This document shows, piece by piece, positions 27,311 to 38,195 of a stretch of DNA of 64,000 bases (positions within the stretch are counted from its first letter, which is position 1; each line of letters begins with the position of its first letter). The DNA comes from Agmasoma carcini (nom. nud.). Its lineage: Eukaryota; Microsporidia; Thelohaniidae. The notes beneath the pieces are model-generated. The model ran no database searches. It saw only the letters and a list, made by a program, of their open reading frames with translations, and was not told the DNA's origin. Where the stretch lies: positions 17,098 through 81,097 of the forward strand of contig JAOXFI010000021.1 in the NCBI GenBank assembly GCA_029232285.1, given 5' to 3'. Position numbers and translations under genes: made by a program.

Positions 27311-30136
27311 TTATTCATATCTCACGGCAATAGATTCAGAATCATCACCATTTGAACTGATAACATCTAACATCTCAAGCATATCACCTTCCTTCTTATC
27401 ACACAATTCACTGAACTTTTTCTTCATATTTGACTCATAATTTTGTGGATTTAAGTCCCAATACAGTATTTTCTTACCAGATCCAATCATTGATACTTCA
27501 TTTCCAGTTTTCTCTTTGTAATCTTTAAGAAAATCTTCCAAACATTGATCAGCAAAAGGAAGTCTTGACCAAAGATTATATTCAACCTTTTGACCTTTTC
27601 TTATACATTCATACTTTCTGGGTTCAATAGGATCAATAATAGCACAAAATGGCATCGCCAAATCAACAAAACTATTCTTAGCCTCTCCGTTAAGAATATA
27701 TTTGATAATCTCCATAGTTGCAAATCCAGAAATAACAGCCGTCGTTGTGGCAATCGCTGGAATAATCTTACCAGCAACACCAACAATGTAATGCTTTGTC
27801 TCATTCGGAATTGAATAAATCGTTGCACGTATGTTGGACGCAATATGTATAAAATCAACATGCTTACTCATATCCTTATCAAACATCAGTGGCTTAATAA
27901 CCTCCAAATAATTCTTCCTCTCTGGGAATTGAATAGGCTCAGGATCATCATCATTAAAACAATTTTCCAAATATTGAATAGTCTCCTCAAGAGTAATTTC
28001 TCTGACACCATAACACTCTGCAATAACATTTGCACATGCGCAGACGAACTGTTGGTGCATCACATCCTTATAATAGAAATTCACAAGCTTTGGGAGCTTC
28101 TTCGGTGGTGCCCAAAACTTGGCACCTTCCTTAGTCACGTAATCAAAAGGGAATGTCTCAAGCAACTCTCTAACAGGCTCATGGAAAATATCTACAAATA
28201 TAGCCATGGACTTTCTCAAACAACCATGCACCGTCCTAGGCGCTTCATCATATAATTGTTTAAATAGTGGATTTCGGTTTTCCTTATAATCTTTTACATC
28301 TTTTGGCTCATTTTCAAAGTGTGTCTCAAATTCAGCTAAAGCCCACTCAATACAGTGCTCCATACTAAATGGAAACCTTTTTATAGTGCATTGTGCAATA
28401 GATTTTGCTGGTGGATCCACTGATGATGAATAATTTTCTGTTTTAAATGGGATTGATGATTGGACATGGCCTTTCGTACCAAGAGTACCAGCATCTATCA
28501 TAGGAACACACATCTTCACACTTCTTTCATCAACATACATTCTTGCTTCAACATTATCGAGTGCATTAGAAATAACATCGATTGTATTTAAGAACTTATC
28601 AGAGAATACATCTTCGGTTTTTGCACAGGCAGCCAAATTAAAGGAAATCATATTTCGAGTTATTGACATATTTGCAATATCAGCTTTTAGCCGTTTTAAC
28701 CCTATATTGGGTGAATGTGTAGAACTTTGAGACTCAGATGCTTCAATTTCTTCTGCAAGCTTGTTGCCAAAATCTTCATTCAAAGAACTTGCTTGCCTAA
28801 TTGCAGCTTCGGCCTTCATCTTGCCTATGTCTTCCTGTCTGAAGAGGAATTGCCTATTTAAGTTGGACTGTTCAATTGAGTCCATATCCGTTACATAGAT
28901 GCAACCAGTATGGCCTAACCCACTCATAACAAAATTTTTAAGATTTTCACATCCGATTGCACCAGCTCCAACCAAGAAAATATTTGCTGATTTGATATTC
29001 TCAAAGTTTTTTCCGAAGCATTTTTCATAGGCATAATATCGACCAATATTTGGTTGTTCAAAGTCTGTATTGGTGAAAGTATTTGCACAGTCATAATAAA
29101 AAAATTGTTTTAAAGGTAAAAACTTAAGAGAGCAGGCTTTAATAACCTCTTGTGCACCAAAACCACCAGCAATAGAGCAAATAGGCATTAAAGAACAGTC
29201 TTTTGTAAATTCAAATTGTTCTCGTAAGTTTTCATATTTACTTTCAAGTGTTTTCCACATTTTCCTAACCTCTTCATCTGATCTTTTTGACTTATACGGA
29301 TCTTTAGCATCAACTTTAAAGCCTGTAAATAAGTAATGAAGATAAAGAGCTCTTTCAACTTCAGAAATATCAGTTGTAAGAATTTCTGGATAGCAAATAG
29401 CCTTAGAATAAGGTTCAAATGTCATTGAATGTGGTTTTCTAACCTCTTCAAACTCACCACCATCCGAAGCTTCAAATGATTTACCAATTAATTGAATTTG
29501 CTTACGACTTATAACTTCAATTGTATATTCTTTATTACCGATTGAGATTACATCGCCATTATCTAAAGTATGATGAAGACCATGTGCAAGGGTTAATACA
29601 CCATCAGTTGTTATAGATTCAAACATTCCTTTGTAAAGAGGTGTGCCAGTTTTATCCATACAGATATGACTATTTAGATCACAGAATACATTTAAGAAGA
29701 GACCACAAGTCTTTACAGAAATGAATTTTATATTCATCTCTCTACATTTATCGTTAGCCTCAATAATAGCTTCGTGGGATTGATTGACATATACAACTAT
29801 AGAGTAGTCACTAAAGGATGGTTTTTCATTAACATTTACGTTAACATACCTGTTCAATAAGCCTAATCTTGTTAAAGCTGCTTCATCCCTGTGCTTGCCA
29901 ATATCAGTTCTACTGAAGTAGAAACCTGAACCTAGATCGGTTTCAGAGACCAATTCTTTATCATATAAAGTGACTTCCTTAACGCCTGCTAATATGACAT
30001 TCTTAGCTAACTCAATACCTAAACCATCACAACCTACTATCAGGATTTTAGATCTGACTATTCTGAACATGGCATCATGCCCAATAACGTAAAGTTGCCT
30101 AGAATATAAAGTTTCGTCTAAAGAACCTTCTGACAT
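27311..30136 (-). CDS. UBA1: Ubiquitin-activating enzyme E1
   Basis: Activates ubiquitin with ATP and passes it to E2 enzymes as a thioester. The 941 residues show the full E1 plan. The inactive adenylation half begins YSRQLYVIGHDAM with ILIVGCDGLGIELAKN (31-46). The active half has IFLVGAGAIGCENLKNF (386-402), DMDSIEQSNLNRQFLFR and the ALDNVEARMYVD block (525-536). The catalytic Cys is C583 in QCTIKRFPF, matching the family C-T-x-x-x-F-P. The C-terminal ubiquitin-fold domain is present. An insertion of about 30 residues (ASESQSSTHSP, about 465-490) sits inside the active adenylation domain. It is some 80 residues shorter than yeast Uba1. The start is preceded in sense by AATTTTAACCCCTTTC, a CCC-like signal. 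Confidence 0.97.
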   Translation of the reverse strand: MSEGSLDETLYSRQLYVIGHDAMFRIVRSKILIVGCDGLGIELAKNVILAGVKEVTLYDKELVSETDLGSGFYFSRTDIGKHRDEAALTRLGLLNRYVNVNVNEKPSFSDYSIVVYVNQSHEAIIEANDKCREMNIKFISVKTCGLFLNVFCDLNSHICMDKTGTPLYKGMFESITTDGVLTLAHGLHHTLDNGDVISIGNKEYTIEVISRKQIQLIGKSFEASDGGEFEEVRKPHSMTFEPYSKAICYPEILTTDISEVERALYLHYLFTGFKVDAKDPYKSKRSDEEVRKMWKTLESKYENLREQFEFTKDCSLMPICSIAGGFGAQEVIKACSLKFLPLKQFFYYDCANTFTNTDFEQPNIGRYYAYEKCFGKNFENIKSANIFLVGAGAIGCENLKNFVMSGLGHTGCIYVTDMDSIEQSNLNRQFLFRQEDIGKMKAEAAIRQASSLNEDFGNKLAEEIEASESQSSTHSPNIGLKRLKADIANMSITRNMISFNLAACAKTEDVFSDKFLNTIDVISNALDNVEARMYVDERSVKMCVPMIDAGTLGTKGHVQSSIPFKTENYSSSVDPPAKSIAQCTIKRFPFSMEHCIEWALAEFETHFENEPKDVKDYKENRNPLFKQLYDEAPRTVHGCLRKSMAIFVDIFHEPVRELLETFPFDYVTKEGAKFWAPPKKLPKLVNFYYKDVMHQQFVCACANVIAECYGVREITLEETIQYLENCFNDDDPEPIQFPERKNYLEVIKPLMFDKDMSKHVDFIHIASNIRATIYSIPNETKHYIVGVAGKIIPAIATTTAVISGFATMEIIKYILNGEAKNSFVDLAMPFCAIIDPIEPRKYECIRKGQKVEYNLWSRLPFADQCLEDFLKDYKEKTGNEVSMIGSGKKILYWDLNPQNYESNMKKKFSELCDKKEGDMLEMLDVISSNGDDSESIAVRYE

Positions 30137-30146
30137 TGAAAGGGGT
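30137..30146 (-). promoter_or_regulatory. CCC-like start signal of the E1 gene
   Basis: In sense, TTTTAACCCCTTTCAATG: the CCCC run lies five bases before the ATG and an AATTTT element lies just upstream. Confidence 0.55.
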
Positions 30147-30776
30147 TAAAATTTTTTCTTAAGTAGTGAAACTCTGAATTTGTTTATGAATAAAAAATTT
30201 GACTAGTGATGAATTTTAATTGGTTTAAAGTGTATTTCACAGTTGAATTGACCAATAAATTATTCAATACCAACATTCTATTGATAGATAAGAACTTGTC
30301 ACAAACAAATAGTAAATTATATGGTTTAATATCAACTACAACCTATAATATTGTATTTACAGACCGATAATGTGAAAATTATATTCTGAACCTATAATAT
30401 GTACATGAGACGTATCTATTACTGATTATATAATATATAAGGACAGTATAATGCTGAATTAACAATAATTTATATCATCACTAACTAAGACTATTTTTTT
30501 ATTTTCGAAATATGATTAATAGCTATAGATTTTTTTTTAATAAATCTTTCATTACAAGGTTATAAAAAAAACACACTGAGATACGTAAAGTAAGAACAGG
30601 TACTGTAAATATTTATGAAACGGATCTGTAATATGCTTTAATCACTAACTGATTATTTATACACAGTCAACCAACAACAGACGAAACATTTAACAATTTT
30701 TATAATATTCATCAAATCTAATAAATCAACATCCTAACAAATAGATAAATAAATAAAAATAAAGGTTTAATAATTA
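30147..30776. other. Spacer between E1 and uL3
   Basis: AT-rich, no gene recognised, no strong repeats. Confidence 0.4.
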
Positions 30777-31919
30777 TTAGATAACTTCAGACTTAGAAAT
30801 ACCATAAAATCTTCTCTTCTCATCGGAGGTTTGGAAACGAGCAGATCCATTCTGAGCACCAGTGTTAAAGAACTTAATTTTAAATTCTTCAGATGGTTTA
30901 GTACCCATCAAAGACTTTCTAATTGTAAGAACCCTCTTCTTTGGACCAGTACAGCCACCTTTGATGTATATCAAATCATTCTTAACTTCACCGTAGTTAA
31001 CAAAACCACCCATTGGTGTTGGCTCTTTCTCAGTAAAATCATACTCAGTGACAATCTTCTCACCCTCTTTGCAAATATGATATATTTCCTTATTTACTTC
31101 AGTCCTTCTATGGTAACCATGTTGACCAGCTCTAGCAACTGAAAACATGACTCTAGATGGATGCCATGCACCAATACAAGCAACCTTACGATTACCTCTT
31201 CTGGTCTTATGAGGAAGCTTTCTAACACCCCATCTCTTAATAACACCTGTAAAACCATGTCCTTTAGTGACACCAATTGTATCAATCATCTCGTGTACAT
31301 TGAAATGTTCACCAACTCTAATTTCAGTGTCAAATTTGGACAAAATCCAGTCGATTTTCTCAACAATGCTTCCACCGTTAACTTGGAATTCGGCAATGTG
31401 TGATTTCTTCTGCTTAAGACATTTGATCTTGCTTGGTTGTGTTTGAACGATTGCTCTGATAGACTCTGAGCCCTTCTTAAGTGCTTCAACATCTTCAGCA
31501 GTAAAGCCGATGTTCTTTCTCTTATCAGTGTAGGTCATTCCTGGTCTAAATGGAGTATCAAACATTTTTCTAACTGCACCCTCGTCAATGTTATCAGCCA
31601 AAATAATATTTGATCTCTCTAAGCCTTTCATGGTTTGTTTATAACCAACAGCACCGATGATTTTCATAGGAGGAACTTCAATAGCAGTGACGGCTTCCAT
31701 TATTTCTTTCAATTGAATCTTGTTCTTATGTCTGACTTCTTTAGTTCTAATAACGTGAGTCATACCAGCTTTATATCCCATAAAAGCACTAAGATGTACT
31801 TCTTTAGAAGCATCATCACTTGGGAAGGCCTTTACTCTTGGTCTTACAGTCTTAGATCTTCTTTTTGGTCTGAATCCTAAGTGACCATGTCTTGGATGTT
31901 TAAACTTTCTTGCACTCAT
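30777..31919 (-). CDS. RPL3: 60S ribosomal protein uL3 (L3)
   Basis: A large-subunit protein near the peptidyl-transferase centre. At 380 residues it is nearly the yeast length (387). It opens with MSARKFKHPRHGHLGFRPKR, the classic L3 start. FMGYKAGMTHV, the uL3 signature region TKGHGFTGVIKRWGVR (about 215-230) and the loop GAWHPSRVMFSVARAGQHGY follow. The loop includes His242, which is modified in yeast; here the corresponding HPSRV His is present. The end reads MGTKPSEEFKIKFFNTG plus RFQTSDEKRRFYG. The start is preceded by AAAAATTAAGCCCA. Codon use is again biased for high expression. Strong call. Confidence 0.98.
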   Translation of the reverse strand: MSARKFKHPRHGHLGFRPKRRSKTVRPRVKAFPSDDASKEVHLSAFMGYKAGMTHVIRTKEVRHKNKIQLKEIMEAVTAIEVPPMKIIGAVGYKQTMKGLERSNIILADNIDEGAVRKMFDTPFRPGMTYTDKRKNIGFTAEDVEALKKGSESIRAIVQTQPSKIKCLKQKKSHIAEFQVNGGSIVEKIDWILSKFDTEIRVGEHFNVHEMIDTIGVTKGHGFTGVIKRWGVRKLPHKTRRGNRKVACIGAWHPSRVMFSVARAGQHGYHRRTEVNKEIYHICKEGEKIVTEYDFTEKEPTPMGGFVNYGEVKNDLIYIKGGCTGPKKRVLTIRKSLMGTKPSEEFKIKFFNTGAQNGSARFQTSDEKRRFYGISKSEVI

Positions 31920-31938
31920 TGGGCTTAATTTTTTTAAA
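31920..31938 (-). promoter_or_regulatory. AAATT + CCC start signal of uL3
   Basis: In sense, TTTTAAAAAAATTAAGCCCA-type sequence abuts the ATG, with CCC at 31921-31923. It closely matches the signal before the zinc-finger gene. Confidence 0.6.
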
Positions 31939-32471
31939 AAAATTTATTAAATAAAAATTTTCAAAAATGTTGCTAAATTTGAATTAAATTTTTATTTTGT
32001 AAAAATTTATTAAAAGAAGAGTCTAAGCAATAAAATTAGTTTATGGTGATTAATACACTATTAAAGTTTCATAAGTGGTAATAACAGTGTATTAAGCAAT
32101 ATTATAAGAGTTTATAGCTATATCATACATCTTTGAATGAAGTATATTAATAAATCAATCTATAAACAATGATTTAAGCTTTAAAACAATTTAAGTTTAA
32201 ATATACAAATAAAATATGAATATAATTGATCAATATATAATTTATTTTGCTTTTATAATTATATTTTTAACTACATAATGATGCTTACATCACAAATTAC
32301 TATTTTAAATACAAAAAAAAATTATAAATTATTTTTTCTAATAATAAAAGAAAAATATTAAACTTTTTATATGCAACTGATAAAAAACAATATAAAGAGA
32401 AGAAAGCGAGCTATGAATATTTACAATCGACATTTAGTTAAATCTATCAAAAATGAATCAATCATGTCAAT
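31939..32471. other. Spacer between uL3 and CK1
   Basis: AT-rich with no recognised gene or tandem repeat. Confidence 0.4.
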
Positions 32472-33356
32472 CTATTTATTTTTTAACCAGTCCCACTTTC
32501 CATCATCTTTATATCCACGAATAGTCAATCCATCACTAAAAATAGAACTTAAATAATCGTAGCTTGGCCGGTCTTCGTATTCAAGAGTTCTTACATGAAC
32601 AAAATATCGATATACTTCATTTGGAAGGTCCTTGCATAGCTCATTCAAGGGTGTGCTTTGTTTTCTGTTTTTTATCGCTTCATACTTTTCAACTTTGGTC
32701 TCTGCCTTAATACCCTGCCATGGCAGCCTTCCACTCTTAAAAAAGTACACAATACAAAACCCCAAAGATTCCATATCATCCCGTCTGCTTTGCTCTAGCC
32801 CTAGATGTGTGTTGAGTGAGCAGTATCTTGCTGTACCAGTCAGATTCTTCCCTGTGACTAATTTCCTATGAGTTGATGTGTTTTTATCTTTGTATTCCTT
32901 AGCTAGACCGTAATCAATCAAATATACTTTTCTTTTGGAAGGGTCAGTCATAAAATTGTCTGGTTTTATGTCTCTATGAACAAAACTCTTCTTATGTGTT
33001 CTTTCTATTTGTTTAATTGCTCTAACAGCAAACATAAATATAGTTTTGGTTGAAAAGTTTTTGTTTAATTTTAAGAAAAGTTGTTCCATTGAACTACCTA
33101 AGAGCTCCATAGTCATGCACATTCTATATTTATCGTCGTATACGATGCTTCCGATGTCGTAGACCATTGGTCCGTCTAGATTTCCTATAGATTTGTAGAC
33201 GTTGTACTCGTGCTTGAGTTGGCATTTGCCAGAAGATTTTTCAATTTTAACTGCTAATTCCTGGCCAGTGTTTGTGTCTATGCACTTTCTTATTTCGCCG
33301 AATGCACCATGTGCAACCTTTTCCTTTATACGGATGTGATCTAATTCTCTGACCAT
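32472..33356 (-). CDS. Casein kinase 1 (Hrr25/CK1 delta-like)
   Basis: A Ser/Thr kinase of the CK1 family. From the ATG at 33356 it has 294 residues. A longer reading begins with TTG at 33383 and lacks an ATG, and CCC sits directly before 33356, so 33356 is chosen. The kinase domain fills nearly the whole protein. The glycine loop is GAFGEI (residues 17-22), HRDIKPDNF is at 127-135, and the metal-binding motif is DYG (148-150) where most CK1 enzymes have DFG. The CK1-defining block LTGTARYCSLNTHLGLEQSR, then RRDDMESLG, replaces the usual APE motif. The regulatory C-terminal tail of other CK1 kinases is missing, so autoinhibition by a tail is unlikely. Confidence 0.95.
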   Translation of the reverse strand: MVRELDHIRIKEKVAHGAFGEIRKCIDTNTGQELAVKIEKSSGKCQLKHEYNVYKSIGNLDGPMVYDIGSIVYDDKYRMCMTMELLGSSMEQLFLKLNKNFSTKTIFMFAVRAIKQIERTHKKSFVHRDIKPDNFMTDPSKRKVYLIDYGLAKEYKDKNTSTHRKLVTGKNLTGTARYCSLNTHLGLEQSRRDDMESLGFCIVYFFKSGRLPWQGIKAETKVEKYEAIKNRKQSTPLNELCKDLPNEVYRYFVHVRTLEYEDRPSYDYLSSIFSDGLTIRGYKDDGKWDWLKNK

Positions 33357-33366
33357 TGGGAAAATT
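33357..33366 (-). promoter_or_regulatory. CCC-like start signal of CK1
   Basis: In sense, AAAATTTTCCCA runs into the ATG at 33356. Its position also decides the start codon. Confidence 0.6.
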
Positions 33367-33689
33367 TTAAAATGTGCAAACAAAAATAAAGGTAAAGATA
33401 TTGTTGGTTAATTTTGTTTATATAATAAATAAATTGTATTTAAATTTAGGTTTATTTCAATATTCCATTTTTGAACCTGTCTTAAATGAAGGTCAAAACA
33501 AAAGTTAAATATATGAGAATGTAGTAAATAAATATAATTTTATATGGTAATGTTGTATTATTATATGAATACTATATCAATTAATAAAATTGATACTTTT
33601 CCAATTATATATTGGTTAATAGCAAGCAAAATTATATTGTAGGATAAGAGTATTGATTAAATATAAAATTATGATAAAAGTGGTTGATT
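33367..33689. other. AT-rich spacer
   Basis: Upstream of CK1. No gene or clear repeat apart from the start of the following array. Confidence 0.4.
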
Positions 33690-34075
33690 AATGGTTAGAT
33701 TTGTTCATATATGTGATATAATAGTTAATTAGTAATAATTAGTAATAATTAGTGGTTAATCAATGAATAATCAATGGATAATTATACATTTTTATTCATA
33801 TATGTGATATAACAGTTAATAGGTAAATAATTAGTGGTTAATCAGTGAATAATCAATGAATAATTATACATTTTTATTCATATATATGATATAACAGTTA
33901 ATAGGTAAATAATTAGTAATAATTGGTGGATAATCAATGGATAATTATACATTTTTATTCATATATGTGATATAACAGTTAATAGGTAAATAATTAGTAA
34001 TAATTAGTGGATAATCAATGAATAATTATACATTTTTATTCATAAATGTGATATAATAGTTAATCAGATTAATCA
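33690..34075. repeat. Four or five tandem copies of a unit of about 75-95 bp
   Basis: Each copy holds TTATTCATATATGTGATATA, CAGTTAATAGGTAAATAATTAG, GATAATCAATG and AATTATACATTT. Length differences come from extra TAGTAATAAT steps. Confidence 0.9.
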
Positions 34076-35138
34076 AGTTAATAATACATTTTTTATTCAA
34101 ATTAATTTTACATTTATTTATAAATACCAACAATTTTTACTTAGCTTAAAATTTACATACAAAGAAGAGAAAGATATGACTAGGAATAACAATCAACACT
34201 TATCGTGCTCTGATAAAATTGGGCTATTAAAGCTAGGCACAAATCCATAAGATACGGTCGCAGCTGAATTTAGTGATTTATACACATTGATTAACTTATA
34301 TATTAAAATTAATAGTGTCCTTCTTTGTCAATATAGAAAAGATTTCTACCTAGCGACATTATACCACTTTTAGAGTGAACAAGGTTCTACTGCACCCTTC
34401 TCTCAAAAATTAGACCTTGACATGTCCTAACCTGTTATAGTCCAAATATCTTTTGTTTCTAACACCAGGTGAATGTCTGGATGTTTTGAAGGTGTTTAAA
34501 TGATACATTATCAACTATAATTTAAAAAGATATAAATAAACTAACTAACTAATATTATTCAATAATGATATTCTTAAGAATTTAATATTTAGCTTTAGGA
34601 AGGTGAGTTAAAATCTTAAAATTTTAAAATTTTATTTATCAGCAGTTTTAAAAATATTTGTTAAATTCAATACAAATCCTTAAACAGAACATAAGGACAT
34701 ATTTTAAAGATTGAAATATTGGTTAATATTTATTGATGAAATAAATAATTCTGTAGATTAAAATACTTATAATCAAAATATTAGAGTATGTATGGTCTTA
34801 TATATAAGTTTAATGTTAGATAATCATTAACAGGTTCTAAACCCATACTGATATAAGTTTAATGTTTTATTTCGACACATTTACAATGTTAAAACCCATG
34901 AATTACCTAAAGAGTGTATGCTTATTATTTATTTTTAAATTTCTATATATTTACAAGAATAAAATATAAATCCTTACAAAATTATCATATTTTAAAATAA
35001 AGTACGTTAATAGATAAAAACTATTAAAATTCATTTATGTAGATAATTGATTTACAAATCAATACAGTGTATGATATATGCACATGATAATATTATAAGA
35101 ATCGTTCATCGATAGCAAAAACTAACTAAAGCAATATC
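34076..35138. other. Gene-poor spacer
   Basis: No gene recognised. At about 34360-34420 the reverse strand contains AGAACCTTGTTCACTCTAAA, a match to the LTR-like repeat seen at 13295 and 40250. Confidence 0.4.
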
Positions 35139-35173
35139 TTACTTACTTACTAACTAACTATCTAACTAACTAT

Positions 35174-35205
<32 letters not shown>

Positions 35206-35365
35206 CTAACTAACTAACTAACTAACTAACTATCTAACTAACTAACTAACTATCTAACTATCTAACTATCTAACTAACTAACTAACTAACTAACTATCTA
35301 ACTAACTAACTATCTAACTATCTAACTATATAACTATCTAACTAACTAACTAACTATATAACTAT

Positions 35366-35396
<31 letters not shown>

Positions 35397-35466
35397 ACTA
35401 TCTAACTAACTAACTAACTAACTATATAACTATCTAACTAACTAACTATCTAACTATCTAACTATA

Positions 35467-35501
<35 letters not shown>

Positions 35502-35515
35502 CTAACTATCTAACA
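35139..35515. repeat. (CTAA)n / CTATCTAA / CTATATAA microsatellite
   Basis: About 375 bases of almost pure four-base CTAA steps, interrupted by CTATCTAA and CTATATAA; the complement reads TTAG. Confidence 0.97.
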
Positions 35516-35756
35516 AAATAAAATTATATTTAAACATAAGCGTTCTATAATTTGCAACCATCTTATCATGATAGGATTTGAAATTTATTGCTAATTGAAA
35601 ATATTTTGAACAGATTAAGCCTCTTTTACCAGATATACAAAACATTATAATCATATAAAGAACATCTAACTCGCTTAATCACAACATTATTGATTAAACA
35701 ATTAAATAAGATATATGAAAGTAAAGATCACAACCAAAATTCACATCTGGGCTGTG
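35516..35756. other. AT-rich spacer
   Basis: Between two TTAG-type tracts of opposite orientation. No gene seen. Confidence 0.35.
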
Positions 35757-35822
35757 TTAGTTTGTTAGTTAATTAGTTAGTTAGTTAGTTAGATAGTTAG
35801 TCAGTTAGTCAGTCAGTTAGTT
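35757..35822. repeat. (TTAG)n tract, opposite orientation
   Basis: TTAGTTAG steps with GATAGTTAG and TCAGTTAG variants; in the inverse orientation to the CTAA tract 240 bases upstream. Confidence 0.85.
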
Positions 35823-36879
35823 AATACTCTTCTTCCATTTGATTAAAATTAGTAAAACTTTAATGTTTTAAGTGTGCAAGCCATTTTGCTTATCAACATA
35901 AGACAGAAACTTTCGTGTTGATAACTTGGTTTTGATAATTGATTATATGTACGAGATTTATTTGTAAAGATTGTGGTATCCAGTAAAATCTGATTATTAA
36001 TAGGTAAAAGGTTATTAACTGTCTTAATAAGACATAAGTACGAGATATTTACTATTACCGACCCTAATTATACATAAATTATTTGGTTTATTGGTTGAAG
36101 GTATGTCCTTATGGTATTTAATTTGTAATTTAACATTATTTCATCATACCAATATTTATTATAAGTGAGTTCATGGCTGGAATACTATTAATATTCTTGA
36201 TATAAATGGTATATGATTCAAAGAATGTATTTATTCTAGTAGAGGTGTAATTTTTAAAAATATATTTTCAAATTATTTGATTATAACTTTTATTCATAAT
36301 AAAAGAATTTTTGTATCTGTTATAAGATAATAATCATATTAATGATTATTTTTGAACATGAGAGATTTTAAACAATTTCGAGGTCAACGAGAATAGAAAA
36401 TTATGATGTTAAAAAAAGAAATATTTAGAAAATGCTTGAACACATTTATATCTTGTAAAAATAATGATAGATTGTTGATTTATGAAGACAAAGATGTAAA
36501 AAGTGTATAACACACACTAAAGTATTAAGTTAAATGATATTCATGATTAACAAATGTTATTTTTTGATATAAGAAAAATACAGTTCAAGGCTTTTATCTT
36601 AAATTGTTTTAGCTGTTATTAACTAGACCTTCAGATTAAAAATAAACCTTCGTTTCAGCGGTAATAAGTTTGATAAAGAATGTAAATCTATATAATTAAG
36701 ATCAAGGATTATATCATATTTGAGTATAATACAGAGCTAATTAGTAGATTAAGAGAATGGGGGTGTACTAAGATGTTTTCTGTGCCATTCGAAATATAGA
36801 TAAGTAGATTTTATTTGTTATTTTTTTAAAAATATAATTTTATAAATCTTGATAATAATGCTAACACACAGGTTGTATA
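35823..36879. other. Gene-poor spacer
   Basis: No frame, RNA gene or transposon domain could be supported. A vague U6-like wording near 36730 was examined and dismissed. Confidence 0.4.
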
Positions 36880-37043
36880 AACTTATGTGTAACAGTTATA
36901 ATAATTTAAATAATTGGATGTTTAAAAATAGCATTGCGTGTTATATTTGAATTAACTTTTCATGTGTAACAGTTATAATAATTTAAATGAGTGGATGTTT
37001 AAAGATAACATTGTGTGTTATACTTGAATTAACTTTTCATATG
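36880..37043. repeat. Tandem duplication of about 81 bp
   Basis: Two adjacent copies each carry ATGTGTAACAGTTATAATA, GTGGATGTTTAAA (GATTGGATGTTTAAA-like) and TTGAATTAACTTTTCAT, with several substitutions. Confidence 0.85.
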
Positions 37044-37439
37044 TAATAATATTTCTACCCTTAGATCAAACTATAGGAATATTTTTATTTTTGATCCTAA
37101 AGCTTAAGTATAAATAATTCTATAAAAAATATTCTTCATTATTGATTCAGAGGATAGAATAACAAGGATATACACAATTCTAACCATTATAAATTTAAAA
37201 TATTTTATGAAAGTACGATTTATACTGAAGAGCACCAATTTATAATAGATTTAGTTCTGATCATGATCATAATAATATTTATAAAATTACAGGTGTTGAA
37301 TCTTTTAATCAACATATAAAATTATTTTATGATGAATATATTTTAGGTGAAGAGATGTTGAAATTTTAGATCAGGGGAAGAAATTCTCCCAGCATGTATC
37401 AGGTGTATAATTCACCTTTGAACAAAAAAAAATAAAATC
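37044..37439. other. AT-rich spacer
   Basis: Possibly flank of the Merlin relic; nothing coding recognised. Confidence 0.35.
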
Positions 37440-37890
37440 AACTCTAATTATGCTATCATTTGTCATTATTTCTGCTATAAAAACTTCTATTCTAGTAGTT
37501 TGTAAACCTTTTTATACGTGTCTTGACCTTTCCCCAATATGACTAATTTTTCTGAGTATAAGTGTAGGTTAAAGGATCAACAAAGTTATCATTCATAATT
37601 AACTGTGCTATTAATCAAGTCAGACCAAGAGTATATTCTAGAATATGGTTGCTATTCATCAGAATGGATCACTATACCCTCTCTACAGACACGTCTGATA
37701 ACAAGGTCAGCGTAATTCTATCAGCAACATCTTCAATATATACTTTGTAGGTATTGATGAAGTACTACGATAATCAACACCCACAGATCATTATTCTAAT
37801 ACCTACCTTTATGGATTTTTCTTTTGTGTTTGATTTGACTTTCATCAACCTGACAAACAACACCCGTTACTCTTTACATTATTGGATGCG
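37440..37890 (-). pseudogene. Merlin / IS1016-like (ISXO2-type) transposase relic
   Basis: The reverse strand carries, in order, the landmarks of the ISXO2-like DDE domain. VDESQIKHKRKIHKG (about 37800-37850) holds the first catalytic Asp and Glu. RDVSVERV, then a frame-shifted S-D-E-like stretch (about 37660-37700), follows. NFVDPLTYTYTQKN (about 37550-37590) corresponds to the family's N-F-V-D-P-x-T-G-x-H-T-Q-x-I-E, and SYWGKVKTRI corresponds to S-x-W-x-x-x-K-x-R. Stops and frameshifts show it is inactive. Merlin elements are a known class in microsporidia. Terminal inverted repeats could not be located. Confidence 0.8.
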
Positions 37891-37974
37891 CATCAAAATA
37901 ATCCATACATCTTGAATTTACTTTTTACATAATAATAAATTTTTTTAAATTAGTGCTGAGTTTATTAAAACACC
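37891..37974. other. Short spacer
   Basis: Nothing recognised. Confidence 0.3.
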
Positions 37975-38195
37975 TAAAAGCTTTATTATCTACGTTTCTT
38001 GTATAATTTGATATATTTGGCATAAATAGCTCGTCTTAAAGCTTTATTATCTACGTTTCTTGTATAATTTGATATTATAAACGAAGCACGATAGATTGAG
38101 CATAATTAGCTCGTCTTAAAGCTTTCTTATCTACGTTTCTTGTATAATTTGATAGTAGACACGATAGATTGAGCATAAATAGCTCTTCTTTAATA
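37975..38195 (-). repeat. Three tandem 65-80 bp units, possibly a decayed coding repeat
   Basis: Three copies of TTATCTACGTTTCTTGTATA plus ATTTGATA and AGCTCGTCTTAAAGCTTT. In the reverse direction the units translate as SNYTRNVDKKALRRA and YAQSIV, with a stop after the second unit, so this may be the end of a dead gene with internal repeats. No ATG-initiated frame covers it; the longest reading would have to start from TTG. Confidence 0.7.

Noticed and set aside
27590..28255. Open frames antisense to the E1 gene
   Set aside because: They are shadows of the strongly supported E1 coding sequence on the other strand. The same holds for those antisense to uL3, MscS and NAD kinase.
34150..34500. 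Possible RNA gene or element of less AT-rich DNA
   Set aside because: Only a short match to the LTR-like repeat could be supported; no tRNA, rRNA or protein domain could be read.
36725..36790. U6 snRNA-like wording (ATACAGAG, TTAGTAG, CTAAGATG)
   Set aside because: The invariant ACAGAGA and AGC triad are changed (ACAGAGC, AGT), spacing is off and no 5' stem is present. Probably chance.
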